Shown one piece after another: positions 54,836 through 63,980 of a DNA stretch of 64,000 nt. This stretch comes from an uncultured Bacteroidales bacterium (lineage in GTDB: Bacteria > Bacteroidota > Bacteroidia > Bacteroidales > FEN-979), in the NCBI GenBank assembly GCA_903875045.1, contig CAIQUS010000014.1, forward strand, positions 44,492-108,491. Reading direction: 5' to 3'. Numbering within the stretch: position 1 is the first letter of the stretch; every line of letters begins with the position of its first letter. The position numbers were made by a program, and so were the translations under genes. The notes under the pieces were generated by a model. It did no database searches and had not been told where the DNA came from. It saw only the letters and a list, made by a program, of their open reading frames with translations.

Positions 54836-55627
54836 ATGAATCAACCCTTAGCGTACGTAAACCCACAGGCTAAAGTGGCTGCCAATGTGGTCATCGAACC
54901 CTTCGTTTCGATCGATAAAAACGTAATTATTGAGGAAGGGACCTGGATCGGTTCCAACGTGACAATAATGGAAGGCGCCAGAATTGGAAAGAATTGTAAA
55001 ATCTTTCCCGGCGCAGTTATTTCAGCCATTCCGCAAGATTTAAAATTTGCAGGTGAAGATACCATTGTGAAAATCGGGAACAATGTTGTCATCCGCGAAT
55101 TTGCAACCATTAACAGGGGTACGAAAGCCAGTTATGAAACGGTTGTTGGCGACAACACGCTTTTAATGGCTTACGTTCATATTGCCCATGATTGTGTTGT
55201 TGGCAACAATGTGATCATGGCCAATGCAGCCATGCTTGCAGGCCATTGTATTGTTGACGACTGGGCTATCATCGGAGGCATGGTACCTGTCCACCAATTT
55301 TGTCATATTGGTACACACGCGATCATTGCAGGTGGAACAGGGGTTGGTAAAGATGTACCTCCTTATACAAAAGCAGCAAGGGATCCGCTTTCGTATGTTG
55401 GTGTTAACTCAATCGGATTGCGCAGAAGAGGATTCACCCCCGAAGTAATAAATAAAATTCAGGAAATCTACAGGATCATCTTTATCAAGGGTTATAATGT
55501 TTCTCAGGCGGTTGAAATAATTGAGGCCAAAGTAGAAGCTACACCAGAACGCGATGAAATTCTTTCATTTATTGCCAATTCAAGTCGTGGAATTATGAAA
55601 GGGTATTCCAAAGTCAGGGAAAAATAG
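54836..55627 (+). CDS. lpxA: Acyl-ACP--UDP-N-acetylglucosamine O-acyltransferase LpxA
   Basis: 263 residues, normal for the family. The beta-helix hexapeptide region runs to about 190, with the catalytic histidine in MAYVHIAHDCVVGNN and the family motifs GAVISAIPQDLKF and GLRRRGFTPEVI. It makes the first committed intermediate of lipid A. It starts 10 bp after lpxC/fabZ, so the operon is intact. Confidence 0.97.
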   Translation: MNQPLAYVNPQAKVAANVVIEPFVSIDKNVIIEEGTWIGSNVTIMEGARIGKNCKIFPGAVISAIPQDLKFAGEDTIVKIGNNVVIREFATINRGTKASYETVVGDNTLLMAYVHIAHDCVVGNNVIMANAAMLAGHCIVDDWAIIGGMVPVHQFCHIGTHAIIAGGTGVGKDVPPYTKAARDPLSYVGVNSIGLRRRGFTPEVINKIQEIYRIIFIKGYNVSQAVEIIEAKVEATPERDEILSFIANSSRGIMKGYSKVREK

Positions 55628-55671
55628 CACCTTCCCCGGAATCTTTTTCCCGGAATGGCCGTCAATACTGC

Positions 55672-56295
55672 ATGATGAAAATTCAACTTGAACAAATCGG
55701 GAAGAAATTTAATACGGAGTGGATCTTCCGGAATGTTTCATTTTCATTTGAAGAAAATTCCACTACTGCCATCCTTGGGCGCAATGGGTCAGGAAAATCA
55801 ACATTGCTGCAAGTTATTGCTGGCAATCTGCATGCCACCTCCGGAAAAGTTACCTATTCACTTGGTGGACAAAACATTGCCGGAGAAGAAATTTTTCGAC
55901 ATCTCACCATGGTAGCACCATATCTTGAACTGATAGAGGATTTCACCCTGAAGGAGATGCTTGAATTTCATTTTTCGTTCAAACGATATCTGCCTGCACA
56001 TGATATTTTATCAGTTACCGGGTTACTTGAATTTCCTGCAATGAAACACAAGCAAATCCGCCAATTTTCATCGGGAATGAAACAACGGGTAAAACTTGTC
56101 ATGGCAATCCTTAGCGATGTTCCAATTATTTTACTGGATGAGCCCACCATGAACCTCGACAAAACCGGTATTGACTGGTATCTTGAACTTGTTAGGAAAT
56201 TCGCAGGGAACCGTACCATCATCATTTGCTCAAATCTGCATCAGACAGAGTCGGCATTTGCAAGTAAATCGCTGCAGATCGAAGATTTCAAATGA
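55672..56295 (+). CDS. Stand-alone ABC transporter ATPase with non-canonical Q- and H-loops
   Basis: 207 residues; Met1 and Met2 are both ATG. Walker A (LGRNGSGKSTLL), the signature (FSSGMKQRVKL), Walker B and D-loop (PIILLDEPTMNLD) are normal. The Q-loop position reads TMVAPYLEL, without the usual glutamine, and the switch region reads IICSNLHQTE, with Ser-Asn where Thr-His is usual. No permease gene is adjacent. The gene lies 44 bp after lpxA and may be the end of that operon. The transported substrate is unknown. Confidence 0.85.
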   Translation: MMKIQLEQIGKKFNTEWIFRNVSFSFEENSTTAILGRNGSGKSTLLQVIAGNLHATSGKVTYSLGGQNIAGEEIFRHLTMVAPYLELIEDFTLKEMLEFHFSFKRYLPAHDILSVTGLLEFPAMKHKQIRQFSSGMKQRVKLVMAILSDVPIILLDEPTMNLDKTGIDWYLELVRKFAGNRTIIICSNLHQTESAFASKSLQIEDFK

Positions 56296-56337
56296 TTGAA
56301 CCATGAAGTTTCCGGGTTCTGCCGGTCAGGTATTTCT

Positions 56338-57060
56338 TTAGGGATGAGCGACGAAATAATATTCACTTCCTTCATTAAACAGGTTGCAAAAGATTTTTTC
56401 AGATAACGCTGGTTCCTGATCAAGATAGCCTTTAAGGGTGGATATTTTCATACCGCACTCACGGGTTAAAAAAACATGCAATTCATTGGGCCTGGAATTA
56501 TAAAAATCGGCAGCTCCCAACCCAAATTCAAAGATTATAACAGGCTTGCACCGCCGGATGGTTTCCGCACCCCCCTTCATCACTCTAAACTCAGCCCCCT
56601 CCACATCGATCTTCATAAGATGAATTTGGAGATCACCGGGAATAAAATGGTCCAACAAATCTGTCTCCACCGTAATCTGATTGATCTCGACATTTTTGCC
56701 ATCATATTTTCGTTTCTTGATGCCACTATATGCCGGGGCATTCAGGACATGCTGAAAAGTGGTGGTACCGGTTTGGTCATACAGAGCCGTTGGATGAATT
56801 GCCACGCTGGAATTTGCAGCATACTTTGCTGTAAGATCCCGGTACAATTCAGGGATTGGTTCAAAGCCTATTTTTTTCCCCAGAGGAGCCCCTTTGACCA
56901 TCAGATCGAGAATTTCACCTTTATGACAGCCGATGTCAATACAATTAGAATCTGGATTCAGGCTACGCTGAATAATTTTTTGGGTAAACGCATCGTACTT
57001 CTGGTTACGCGTTACCGAAATATGAAGAAGGGTAAGGAGTTGTTTCAGCAGTTGTTTCAT
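56338..57060 (-). CDS. FkbM-family methyltransferase
   Basis: 240 residues from the ATG at 57060; an in-frame TTG at 57096 is less likely. The SAM-binding motif CIDIGCHKGEILDLMVKGAP and the FkbM hallmark LMKIDVEGAEFRVMKGG are present. These enzymes usually O-methylate sugars or small molecules, and in envelope gene contexts often act on surface glycans. The substrate is unknown. It is convergent with the ABC gene and divergent from efp. Confidence 0.85.
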   Translation of the reverse strand: MKQLLKQLLTLLHISVTRNQKYDAFTQKIIQRSLNPDSNCIDIGCHKGEILDLMVKGAPLGKKIGFEPIPELYRDLTAKYAANSSVAIHPTALYDQTGTTTFQHVLNAPAYSGIKKRKYDGKNVEINQITVETDLLDHFIPGDLQIHLMKIDVEGAEFRVMKGGAETIRRCKPVIIFEFGLGAADFYNSRPNELHVFLTRECGMKISTLKGYLDQEPALSEKIFCNLFNEGSEYYFVAHP

Positions 57061-57126
57061 CAAGTGGCGTATACCTTTATTCCAATAGAGCGGCAAAATT
57101 AAGACATTTAATCCAAGAATTTTAAC

Positions 57127-57134
57127 TAATTTTG
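57127..57134 (+). promoter_or_regulatory. -7 element of the efp promoter
   Basis: TAATTTTG is a full match to TAnnTTTG, 35 bp before the efp ATG. No good -33 TTG is seen, so the call rests on the -7 alone. Confidence 0.5.
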
Positions 57135-57169
57135 CAGCCCTTTAAAAAATCAATTATCAAAATATTTTT

Positions 57170-57736
57170 ATGGCTACAACAGCAGATATCAGAAACGGCC
57201 TGGTCATCGAATTCAATAATGACTTATACAGCATCGTGGAATTTCAGCATGTAAAACCCGGGAAAGGCCCGGCATTCATCCGTACAAAGTTAAAGAGCCT
57301 GAAACACGGGCGGGTTATTGCCAACACCTTCGACTCAGGGGCAAAGCTGGAAATTGCAAGGGTGGAACGCAGAAAATACCAATTTCTTTTCAAGGAAAAC
57401 ACGGATTACCATTTCATGCATACTGAAACATTCGAGCAAATCTATATTCCTGAATCACTGATAAATGCACCACAGTTTTTAAAAGAAGGACAAGAGATTG
57501 AAATTCTTTTTCATGCGGATACGGAAACAGCACTCACTTGTGAACTCCCGCCATTTGTTACACTGAAAATTATTTATACCGAACCGGGGATGAGAGGCAA
57601 TACTGCCACCAATACCCTGAAGGACAGCACTGTTGAAACAGGTGCCATCGTTAAAGTACCACTGTTTATTGGCGAAGGTGAAACGATTAAGGTTGATACC
57701 CGTACAGGGGCTTACTCAGAACGGGTGAAGGTGTAA
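57170..57736 (+). CDS. efp: Translation elongation factor P
   Basis: 188 residues, the usual length. The KOW-like N-terminal domain ends in [12 protein letters not shown]; Lys32 in the PGKGPA tip is the residue that modification enzymes act on in EF-P. The OB domains follow, with the C-terminal [30 protein letters not shown] signature (split here by position). EF-P relieves ribosome stalling at polyproline stretches. It is a single gene with its own promoter candidate. Confidence 0.97.
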   Translation: MATTADIRNGLVIEFNNDLYSIVEFQHVKPGKGPAFIRTKLKSLKHGRVIANTFDSGAKLEIARVERRKYQFLFKENTDYHFMHTETFEQIYIPESLINAPQFLKEGQEIEILFHADTETALTCELPPFVTLKIIYTEPGMRGNTATNTLKDSTVETGAIVKVPLFIGEGETIKVDTRTGAYSERVKV

Positions 57737-57748
57737 GGGGAAGTGTAA

Positions 57749-57778
57749 ATTACGATTTTTGATTGACGATTGACGATA
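57749..57778. repeat. Short intergenic GATT-ACGATT repeat after efp
   Basis: ATTACGATT, then GATTGACGATTGACGAT, follow the efp stop. The stretch resembles the repeat at 52247-52278, so both may belong to one dispersed intergenic family. Confidence 0.5.
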
Positions 57779-57822
57779 TAATATTGAATTGGTTTATTGT
57801 TTAATGATTTGATTAACGTCCG

Positions 57823-58752
57823 ATGAAATTTCCAGTTCCTTTAAAACTTTCCGAGCTTGCGGCTATCCTTAAAACAAAGTCCGTTGGGGATCCCGACTTC
57901 CTGGTGACCGGTATGAACGAAATCCACATGGTTGAGGCAGGTGACCTTACTTTTGTGGACCATCCGAAATACTATGCAAAAGCTTTGAATTCGAATGCCA
58001 CCACCATTATCATCAACAAGGAAGTAGAGTGCCCTCCTGGCAAAGCATTGATCATCAGCGAAAAACCGTTTGATGACTATGTTTCCCTTGCCATGCGGTA
58101 CCGTCCTTTCGAAAAATCTGTTGCCTGCATAAGCCCCAGTGCAATAATTGGCGAAGGTTCTGTTATTCAACCAGGTGCCTTTATTGGAAACCATGTGACG
58201 ATCGGCAGAAACTGTATTATACATGCCAATGTGAGTATTTATGACCACACAGTAATTGGGAATGGAGTAATTATTCATTCGGGCGCAGTGATCGGTGCAG
58301 ATGCCTATTATTATCAGAAACGTCCGGCGGGGTATAAAAAGCTTGAATCATGCGGCAGGGTTGTGATCGAAGACAATGTTGAAATTGGTGCTCTTACCAG
58401 TATTGACAAAGGTGTTTCAGGCGATACCATTATTTCAATGGGTACAAAATTTGACAATCATGTGCAGGTAGGACATGATACCTATATTGGCAGGAATTGC
58501 CTGATCGGAGCCTTCTGTGCCATTGCAGGCGTAACAAGAATTGAGGACGATGTAATTCTTTGGGCCAACGTTCTTGTCAACAAAGATCTTGTGATAGGAA
58601 AAGGCGCAATTGTCCTTGCGGGATCGGCGACTGGAAAATCACTTGAAGGAGGAAAAACCTATTGGGGCCGTCCTGCAATCGATGCCAGGAAAAAATGGCG
58701 TGAAGTTGCAGCCCTCAGGATGTTGCCCGATATCCTGAGCAAACTCAAATAG
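57823..58752 (+). CDS. LpxD-like acyltransferase paralogue (second LpxD-type gene)
   Basis: 309 residues, 35 shorter than the first LpxD. It keeps the N-terminal uridine-binding-like domain (VEAGDLTFVDHPKYYAKALN), the beta-helix repeats and the catalytic-type histidine in HVQVGHDTYIG. The loop that reads GFGFAP in LpxD is GADAYYYQKRPAGYKKLE here, so acceptor or acyl specificity may differ. It lies alone between efp and the polysaccharide cluster, away from the lpx operon. It could act on a variant lipid A or another UDP-sugar; the exact reaction is unknown. Confidence 0.85.
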   Translation: MKFPVPLKLSELAAILKTKSVGDPDFLVTGMNEIHMVEAGDLTFVDHPKYYAKALNSNATTIIINKEVECPPGKALIISEKPFDDYVSLAMRYRPFEKSVACISPSAIIGEGSVIQPGAFIGNHVTIGRNCIIHANVSIYDHTVIGNGVIIHSGAVIGADAYYYQKRPAGYKKLESCGRVVIEDNVEIGALTSIDKGVSGDTIISMGTKFDNHVQVGHDTYIGRNCLIGAFCAIAGVTRIEDDVILWANVLVNKDLVIGKGAIVLAGSATGKSLEGGKTYWGRPAIDARKKWREVAALRMLPDILSKLK

Positions 58753-58768
58753 CCTGACCATTTTTAAA

Positions 58769-60238
58769 TCAACAATCCTTCTCTTTCCCCTTTGCTGAAT
58801 AAATATCAAGTGCTACGATGGCGGCCATGAACCCCCATACCGGTACCGATGCTTTATCGGTATCAAGGAAATTATTCATCGTTCCATGCAGGAAATAGGT
58901 GAGTAGTGCAAGCATGAGCGACAGGCTAAGCATTTTCACTTCGGAATCGGAAGATGGACGCCTGTAAACACGCATGGCAACCATAATAAATGAAGCTACC
59001 AGCAATAACACCATCAACATTCCGGGCAATCCCTGCTCAGCCAGCGGGCCTATATACTCGCTGTGTGCATTGCCCTTGTCTCCGGCATTGGTGCTGATCA
59101 ATGTTTTTTCTTTGGCTCGTTGGAATGGGGCATACTCAAATTGGTAAGTTCCGGGGCCATAACCAAAAACCGGCCTGTCTTCAAACATTCTAAGTGCAGA
59201 TTGCCAGCGATTTATTCGCTCCAGATTCGAGTTATCTGTTGAGATATTTGAAATTGAACGCAGATGTTCAACAAAATTTGCCGATGGTCCCTGCCGGTTT
59301 TTCTCAAGACGGTCGAGAATCTGAAAAGAAAAAAGATAAAATACTGTACCCAGGATAACCGACACAAAGAGAATCCATTTGAATTTTATCCTGAAAAGTA
59401 CAATGAACAACACCCCGACGGCAAAAGCAAGACTAAGCCATGCAGCCCGGCTGTATGAAAGTACAAGTGCAATCATTAAAATAGTGAGAACCAGAAACGA
59501 GAAGAAACGGGTCGTTTTTGAATATACCTTACTGAAAGTAAACCCGAAAAACAAAGGAATGAACAGCGCAAGCGTTACACCATACGCCGTATGATCATTA
59601 TAGAAAGGCTCCATTACCCAATGACCGGCCTGTTCATCAAAGCCCCAAAGTGAATGATTATACGTTGTATAGGCAATAATTCCTATAAACGGAATGGCAT
59701 AAAACCATACAAACAGGTTGATATTGGAACGTTTTCTGAACAACTGTATCCCAAGAATATAAAATGGTACAACAAACCAAAGCCGCGCCAGCAGATGCTT
59801 GAAAGACACCATCGGCATATCACTGGTAATGCTGGTAATCAACATCCACATCAGTTGAAGCCCGATAATAACCGTTAACGGGTGATTCCATATTTTATGA
59901 TCAAATTGGTTTTTGTAGAACAATTTGATAATAAAGATCAGTAAAACCCCAAGCATCAATGGTTCGGAAGGGATTGAAACTCCCACATTGAACTCAAATT
60001 GAGTAATGTTGATGGCAACCGGTGTTAAGGCTGTAATGAGTAAAAGGATCTTATCGAGCGAATAAAAATAGAGGTAGAGTATAACCAGGAAGATTGGAAA
60101 AAAAAGCAACCAGTAAATTTCCTTATATACCAGATAGCAGTTCATTCCGATGAATACTGCACTCAGCACATAAAGAATGGTGATTCTTTGGTTGCTGCCA
60201 GTAAGGTAACTCCGTATTTCAGCCAGTTTATCCCTCAT
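58769..60238 (-). CDS. O-antigen ligase / polymerase (Wzy_C family)
   Basis: 489 residues from the ATG at 60238; ATG at 60244 is also possible, and the frame is open to 60277. About ten hydrophobic helices surround a large periplasmic loop containing FGYGPGTYQFEYAPF and the Wzy_C motif NAHSEYIGPLAEQGLPGM. Such proteins either ligate O-antigen to lipid A core or polymerise repeat units. The start overlaps the end of the upstream Wzz-like gene by 11 bp, so translation is coupled. It ends the minus-strand polysaccharide operon. Confidence 0.85.
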   Translation of the reverse strand: MRDKLAEIRSYLTGSNQRITILYVLSAVFIGMNCYLVYKEIYWLLFFPIFLVILYLYFYSLDKILLLITALTPVAINITQFEFNVGVSIPSEPLMLGVLLIFIIKLFYKNQFDHKIWNHPLTVIIGLQLMWMLITSITSDMPMVSFKHLLARLWFVVPFYILGIQLFRKRSNINLFVWFYAIPFIGIIAYTTYNHSLWGFDEQAGHWVMEPFYNDHTAYGVTLALFIPLFFGFTFSKVYSKTTRFFSFLVLTILMIALVLSYSRAAWLSLAFAVGVLFIVLFRIKFKWILFVSVILGTVFYLFSFQILDRLEKNRQGPSANFVEHLRSISNISTDNSNLERINRWQSALRMFEDRPVFGYGPGTYQFEYAPFQRAKEKTLISTNAGDKGNAHSEYIGPLAEQGLPGMLMVLLLVASFIMVAMRVYRRPSSDSEVKMLSLSLMLALLTYFLHGTMNNFLDTDKASVPVWGFMAAIVALDIYSAKGKEKDC

Positions 60239-61193
60239 TGCCATCTGTTGACAGACCACGGAACTTACCACGTTCAATCAATCCAATGATCAGGATAGCC
60301 ATGAAGAATGCAGCCAGGGTACTGAATACAACGATAAGCCAACGAATAGGATAGGCTTTTTTATCAGCAACAAATGGTTTGGAAAGGACATTCACATATG
60401 TATAATCCCGGTTGTAGTCAAGAACGGCACGGTCAGCATCCATCTTCATGGTACTGAATGCATCAGATTCTGAGCGCATCATTTCCGAAAGTAAGAGCAT
60501 CTCACCACCCTTTTCTTCAAGGTTTTTCTTCATGGCCTTAGCTTCTGCCGAACGAACAGACCCCCCGCCGGTACTCAGATAGGCACGCATCACCTCACGT
60601 GTTTGTGCCTGATAGTCGAGAAGCCCGTATTGAAGTCCAAGTTGCTCGGCCCTGGTTTTCAATGAATCGAGGTAACCTTTTTTCACACCCATGATATAAT
60701 TATAGTTCAGGACTACTTCTCCAAACTTGGCCTTGTGCATGGCCCTTATCTTCTTATTGTAAGCATCAAGCATGGCAACAATGAGATCCCGTGCCATGAC
60801 AGGATCCTGATCCAGTACCTCAATTTCAACTGCTTCAAATGGCGTTTTATTGACATGTACCCGCTGACTGTATTCCCAAACCAAAGTACTCTCGAAATGG
60901 ATATAAGAAGAATCGATGCCCCAATGTTTGGCCAGGTTGAACTTTTTCACGAGGGAATCGCGAATATCCCTCGACTGAAAAATCTGAACACTTTGCTCCG
61001 TTTCACTCTCATCGGAATAAGGAGATATATTGGAGGGATATAACAAACAGTTTGATTTGTATAAAGGAGTAATAAAAATCGGGCTGGAAAACAATGCTGA
61101 AAGCAGAATAGCTGCAACAACCACAACGAGCAGTTGCAATTTCCATTTTAGCAGAATATCTATAATATGTTGGCTATTGAAAAAACTGTTCAT
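60228..61193 (-). CDS. Wzz-type polysaccharide chain-length / export protein
   Basis: 321 residues. An N-terminal helix (LQLLVVVVAAILLSALF) and a C-terminal helix (YPIRWLIVVFSTLAAFFMAI), the latter with the Wzz Pro-containing motif, flank a large periplasmic coiled-coil region. No kinase domain is present. Wzz proteins set polymer length together with the flippase and polymerase. It is adjacent to a second Wzz-like gene upstream (15 bp gap) and the ligase downstream. Confidence 0.8.
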   Translation of the reverse strand: MNSFFNSQHIIDILLKWKLQLLVVVVAAILLSALFSSPIFITPLYKSNCLLYPSNISPYSDESETEQSVQIFQSRDIRDSLVKKFNLAKHWGIDSSYIHFESTLVWEYSQRVHVNKTPFEAVEIEVLDQDPVMARDLIVAMLDAYNKKIRAMHKAKFGEVVLNYNYIMGVKKGYLDSLKTRAEQLGLQYGLLDYQAQTREVMRAYLSTGGGSVRSAEAKAMKKNLEEKGGEMLLLSEMMRSESDAFSTMKMDADRAVLDYNRDYTYVNVLSKPFVADKKAYPIRWLIVVFSTLAAFFMAILIIGLIERGKFRGLSTDGNEG

Positions 61194-61208
61194 GTTTTGG
61201 ATTTTATC

Positions 61209-62255
61209 TTATGATTGTCCTAACTGAAATTTCTTATGAGAATTGTAAGCGGATATTTTCTCCATGACCATGATTACAATGATCGACAAAAAAAGTGCAG
61301 CAACTGTCGACACAATAATAATAAGCCACCGCATGGGATAGGATTTGCGTTCTGCCTTATAGGCGTCACTGACAATAAATTTCTGTGGCAGGTTCTCCTC
61401 GGCATCCACCTTGGCCTGTTTAAATTTTGTTTCAAGCAGGATGAGTTGCTCCGTTTTGAATTCGAGTGAATTTTTTAGCGCCATGTAAATGCCTCCATAT
61501 TTTCCCAGTACATCAAGTTTTTTCTGCAAAGCGGCTTGTGCCGTTTTGTTTCCATTCATAATGGAAATTGCAAATTGTTGGTTCAGTACCTGCGATTGGG
61601 ATTCCACATCATTCACTCCCAGGCTGCCGAGGGTGATGAGTGAGTCTACAATTTTATCCTTTTCGGCTTTCATCGAATTATATTCAGCTTCAACAACTTT
61701 AAATCCTTTTACAGACCGTTGCCGCATCATGTCGTTTTTTGCCGAATCAAGCAGGGATGCAATGGTATTGGCAATATCTGCCGCCATCTGAGGATCCTTG
61801 TCATAAACCGAAATCTGAACTGCCATGAATTCGGTGCGCCTGAAGGTGATGTTGTTATCGTATTCTTTAAACAAGTTGGCATATTTAACATCTGAGGTGC
61901 TGTCGATATCGTAATGCTTCATCAGATCGAACTTGCGCATGACACGGTTACGGATCATGTTCGAGTTTAGTATCTGTAACAGCTGTTCAGCCTGGTCATC
62001 CTCTCCAAAAGCAGTTATATCCTGCCCTTTAACCGACTGTTCGTTTAGCAGAGATTTGGAAATAGAGCTGCTGCTGGCTGGAAACATGATGACAGTCGAT
62101 TTGAATTTTGGGGTAATAAACCAGGGAGAGGAAAAAAACCATGAGCCCGCCAGCGCAACAACCATCACAATGAACAGGGGTTTACGCCATTTATAGAGAA
62201 AGATTACGAGGTTTGAGGAATCGAAATCTTCTTCTTTTTTCATTTCATTGGCCAT
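61209..62255 (-). CDS. Wzz-type polysaccharide chain-length / export protein (second copy)
   Basis: 348 residues with the same topology as its downstream neighbour: an N-terminal helix (PLFIVMVVALAGSWFFSSPW), a periplasmic region with coiled coil, and a C-terminal YPMRWLIIIVSTVAALFLSI helix. FITPKFKSTVIMFPASSS corresponds to FITPLYKSNCLLYPSNIS in the paralogue. The two probably arose by tandem duplication and may form a mixed complex. It starts 80 bp after the flippase gene stop. Confidence 0.8.
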   Translation of the reverse strand: MANEMKKEEDFDSSNLVIFLYKWRKPLFIVMVVALAGSWFFSSPWFITPKFKSTVIMFPASSSSISKSLLNEQSVKGQDITAFGEDDQAEQLLQILNSNMIRNRVMRKFDLMKHYDIDSTSDVKYANLFKEYDNNITFRRTEFMAVQISVYDKDPQMAADIANTIASLLDSAKNDMMRQRSVKGFKVVEAEYNSMKAEKDKIVDSLITLGSLGVNDVESQSQVLNQQFAISIMNGNKTAQAALQKKLDVLGKYGGIYMALKNSLEFKTEQLILLETKFKQAKVDAEENLPQKFIVSDAYKAERKSYPMRWLIIIVSTVAALFLSIIVIMVMEKISAYNSHKKFQLGQS

Positions 62256-62335
62256 AGAAGACTTTTCAAAATTGGCTTCAAAGGTAGGAAATTAAACGAA
62301 AAGCACAACAGGAACTTACAAGGAAAGCTAAATTA

Positions 62336-63892
62336 TCAGCGGTCTTCACGCAGAATTTTAAGCATTGATCCGAGACTCCACAGGCGCAAAAAGACCGCGA
62401 GAATAACGGATGCAACCAGCATCAGTCCAAAGTTGCCAATCCAGGCCTTTTGAACCGGCAGAAAGCCCCATTGAATAACAGCAACTCTTGATAGAATATT
62501 GAAAAAAATCACTCCGGTCAAAAATACAGCAAGCGTCAACAAATACCGGTAATTGACTTTAAATTTAAAAATCCGTTGCACCATCAGTACCTGGAGAAAG
62601 GCCATTGCAAACTGAGTTACCAGACTTGAAATAGCGGAACCGGATGCCAAAAATTGTGGAATAAGTAAATAATTCAGAATCAGGTTAATGACTAAGCCGG
62701 AAAATGCTATGATGTTGAGTTGCCTCAAGTTGCCATTGGCTGTAAGTAACGTGCCAAATATATAGGTAGTAGATACAGCAATAAATCCGGGAATTAAAAG
62801 ACGAAAAACGTTGGTTGATGCTTCGATATGGGTATCATACAATAAATCCATCAATTCATAACTGTAAAAAAAGGATCCAAATCCAACAATTATAGCCAGT
62901 GTGATGATGAGCGTAAATGATAGTTTCAGCATGTGTTCAATTGGTTGCTTTTTTTTGATCATCTTCGAAAAGATCGGTATTAAAAGCACCCCGAAAAGAT
63001 AGGCAATCATATTGGCAGCATCCAGCAAGCGGAACCCGGATGCATAAATACCGGCTTGAAAGTTACCTGTTCTTTCCGCCAGGAAATTTTCCAACACGAC
63101 GGGATTTAGGTGGTTGATGGTTGCAATAATCTCAATCTGCCCGTGTTCAAGCCTTGCCGGCAATAAACTTTCCAGCATGACCGGGTCAAGCCTGTTGTAA
63201 AAAGTCATGAGCAGCACCAATAAAGCAAAAGGCAGACTTTGTTTGATGATCATCAGAAAAAATGGACGGTTCCAGCTCAGTTTGCGAAAATGGGCCTTCT
63301 TAACAACAATCAGAAAGGCAAGGGCAGCAGTGATTGAATAGGCTGCCGTTTGGGAGTATACAAACCATTCAATGCGAAATGTTGAGGCAGTAACATGACC
63401 CCAAAGCAATACTCCGCAAAAGAGGATCATCAGAAGCCTGTCGAGAACAGACAGCAAACTGTCTGTTTTAAACATCATGAACCCCGAAATATTTGATCGC
63501 AGGTAAAGAATAAATGAAAGCAGAAACTGGTTAAATGCAAGCCAGCCCAACAATTTGAATTGGTCTGCATTATAACGTAAAATCACGGCCACTACAAATG
63601 CAATGACCACATAAGTAAGGCCAAGCAGTAGTTTTAATACCAGGATTCCTGAAAAATGCTTGTTCAGCAGATGATTATGCTGGGCGATGTTCCTGTTGTT
63701 GAAATTGGTAATCCCAAGGTCGAGGATTATATTAAACAAAAATGAAAAATTAAGGATTACAAAATAGAATCCATAATCCCCCACCCCAACAATGCGCTGC
63801 ACGGTTAGGTCAATCCCAAAAATCCATACCGGTTTAATGAGAAGATTTAAAAAAAGGATTAACCCCAGGTTTGTCAGGAACTTCCGCTGCAT
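62336..63892 (-). CDS. Polysaccharide flippase (Wzx-like, MATE/oligosaccharidyl-lipid family)
   Basis: 518 residues with about 14 hydrophobic helices, beginning LTNLGLILFLNLLIKPVWIF. The pattern (YGFYFVILNFSFLFNIILDL near the N-terminus, RTGNFQAGIYASGFRLLDAA midway) is typical of lipid-linked oligosaccharide flippases. It would move undecaprenyl-linked repeat units across the inner membrane. It is the first gene of the minus-strand cluster flippase-Wzz-Wzz-ligase. Confidence 0.88.
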   Translation of the reverse strand: MQRKFLTNLGLILFLNLLIKPVWIFGIDLTVQRIVGVGDYGFYFVILNFSFLFNIILDLGITNFNNRNIAQHNHLLNKHFSGILVLKLLLGLTYVVIAFVVAVILRYNADQFKLLGWLAFNQFLLSFILYLRSNISGFMMFKTDSLLSVLDRLLMILFCGVLLWGHVTASTFRIEWFVYSQTAAYSITAALAFLIVVKKAHFRKLSWNRPFFLMIIKQSLPFALLVLLMTFYNRLDPVMLESLLPARLEHGQIEIIATINHLNPVVLENFLAERTGNFQAGIYASGFRLLDAANMIAYLFGVLLIPIFSKMIKKKQPIEHMLKLSFTLIITLAIIVGFGSFFYSYELMDLLYDTHIEASTNVFRLLIPGFIAVSTTYIFGTLLTANGNLRQLNIIAFSGLVINLILNYLLIPQFLASGSAISSLVTQFAMAFLQVLMVQRIFKFKVNYRYLLTLAVFLTGVIFFNILSRVAVIQWGFLPVQKAWIGNFGLMLVASVILAVFLRLWSLGSMLKILREDR

Positions 63893-63963
63893 GAACCAAG
63901 AATAAAAGTTGCCAGGAGCGGTAACTTTTTATTATAACTCAAAAAAAATTCAGATATTTGCTA

Positions 63964-63971
63964 CAAAGTTA
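63964..63971 (-). promoter_or_regulatory. -7 element of the flippase cluster promoter
   Basis: TAACTTTG on the minus strand is a full match to TAnnTTTG, 72 bp before the flippase ATG. No clear TTG -33 is seen. Confidence 0.45.
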
Positions 63972-63980
63972 AGAAAATTA

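Noticed and set aside
56338..57096. Longer start of the FkbM methyltransferase at 57096
   Set aside because: It is a TTG; ATG at 57060 starts a normal N-terminus.
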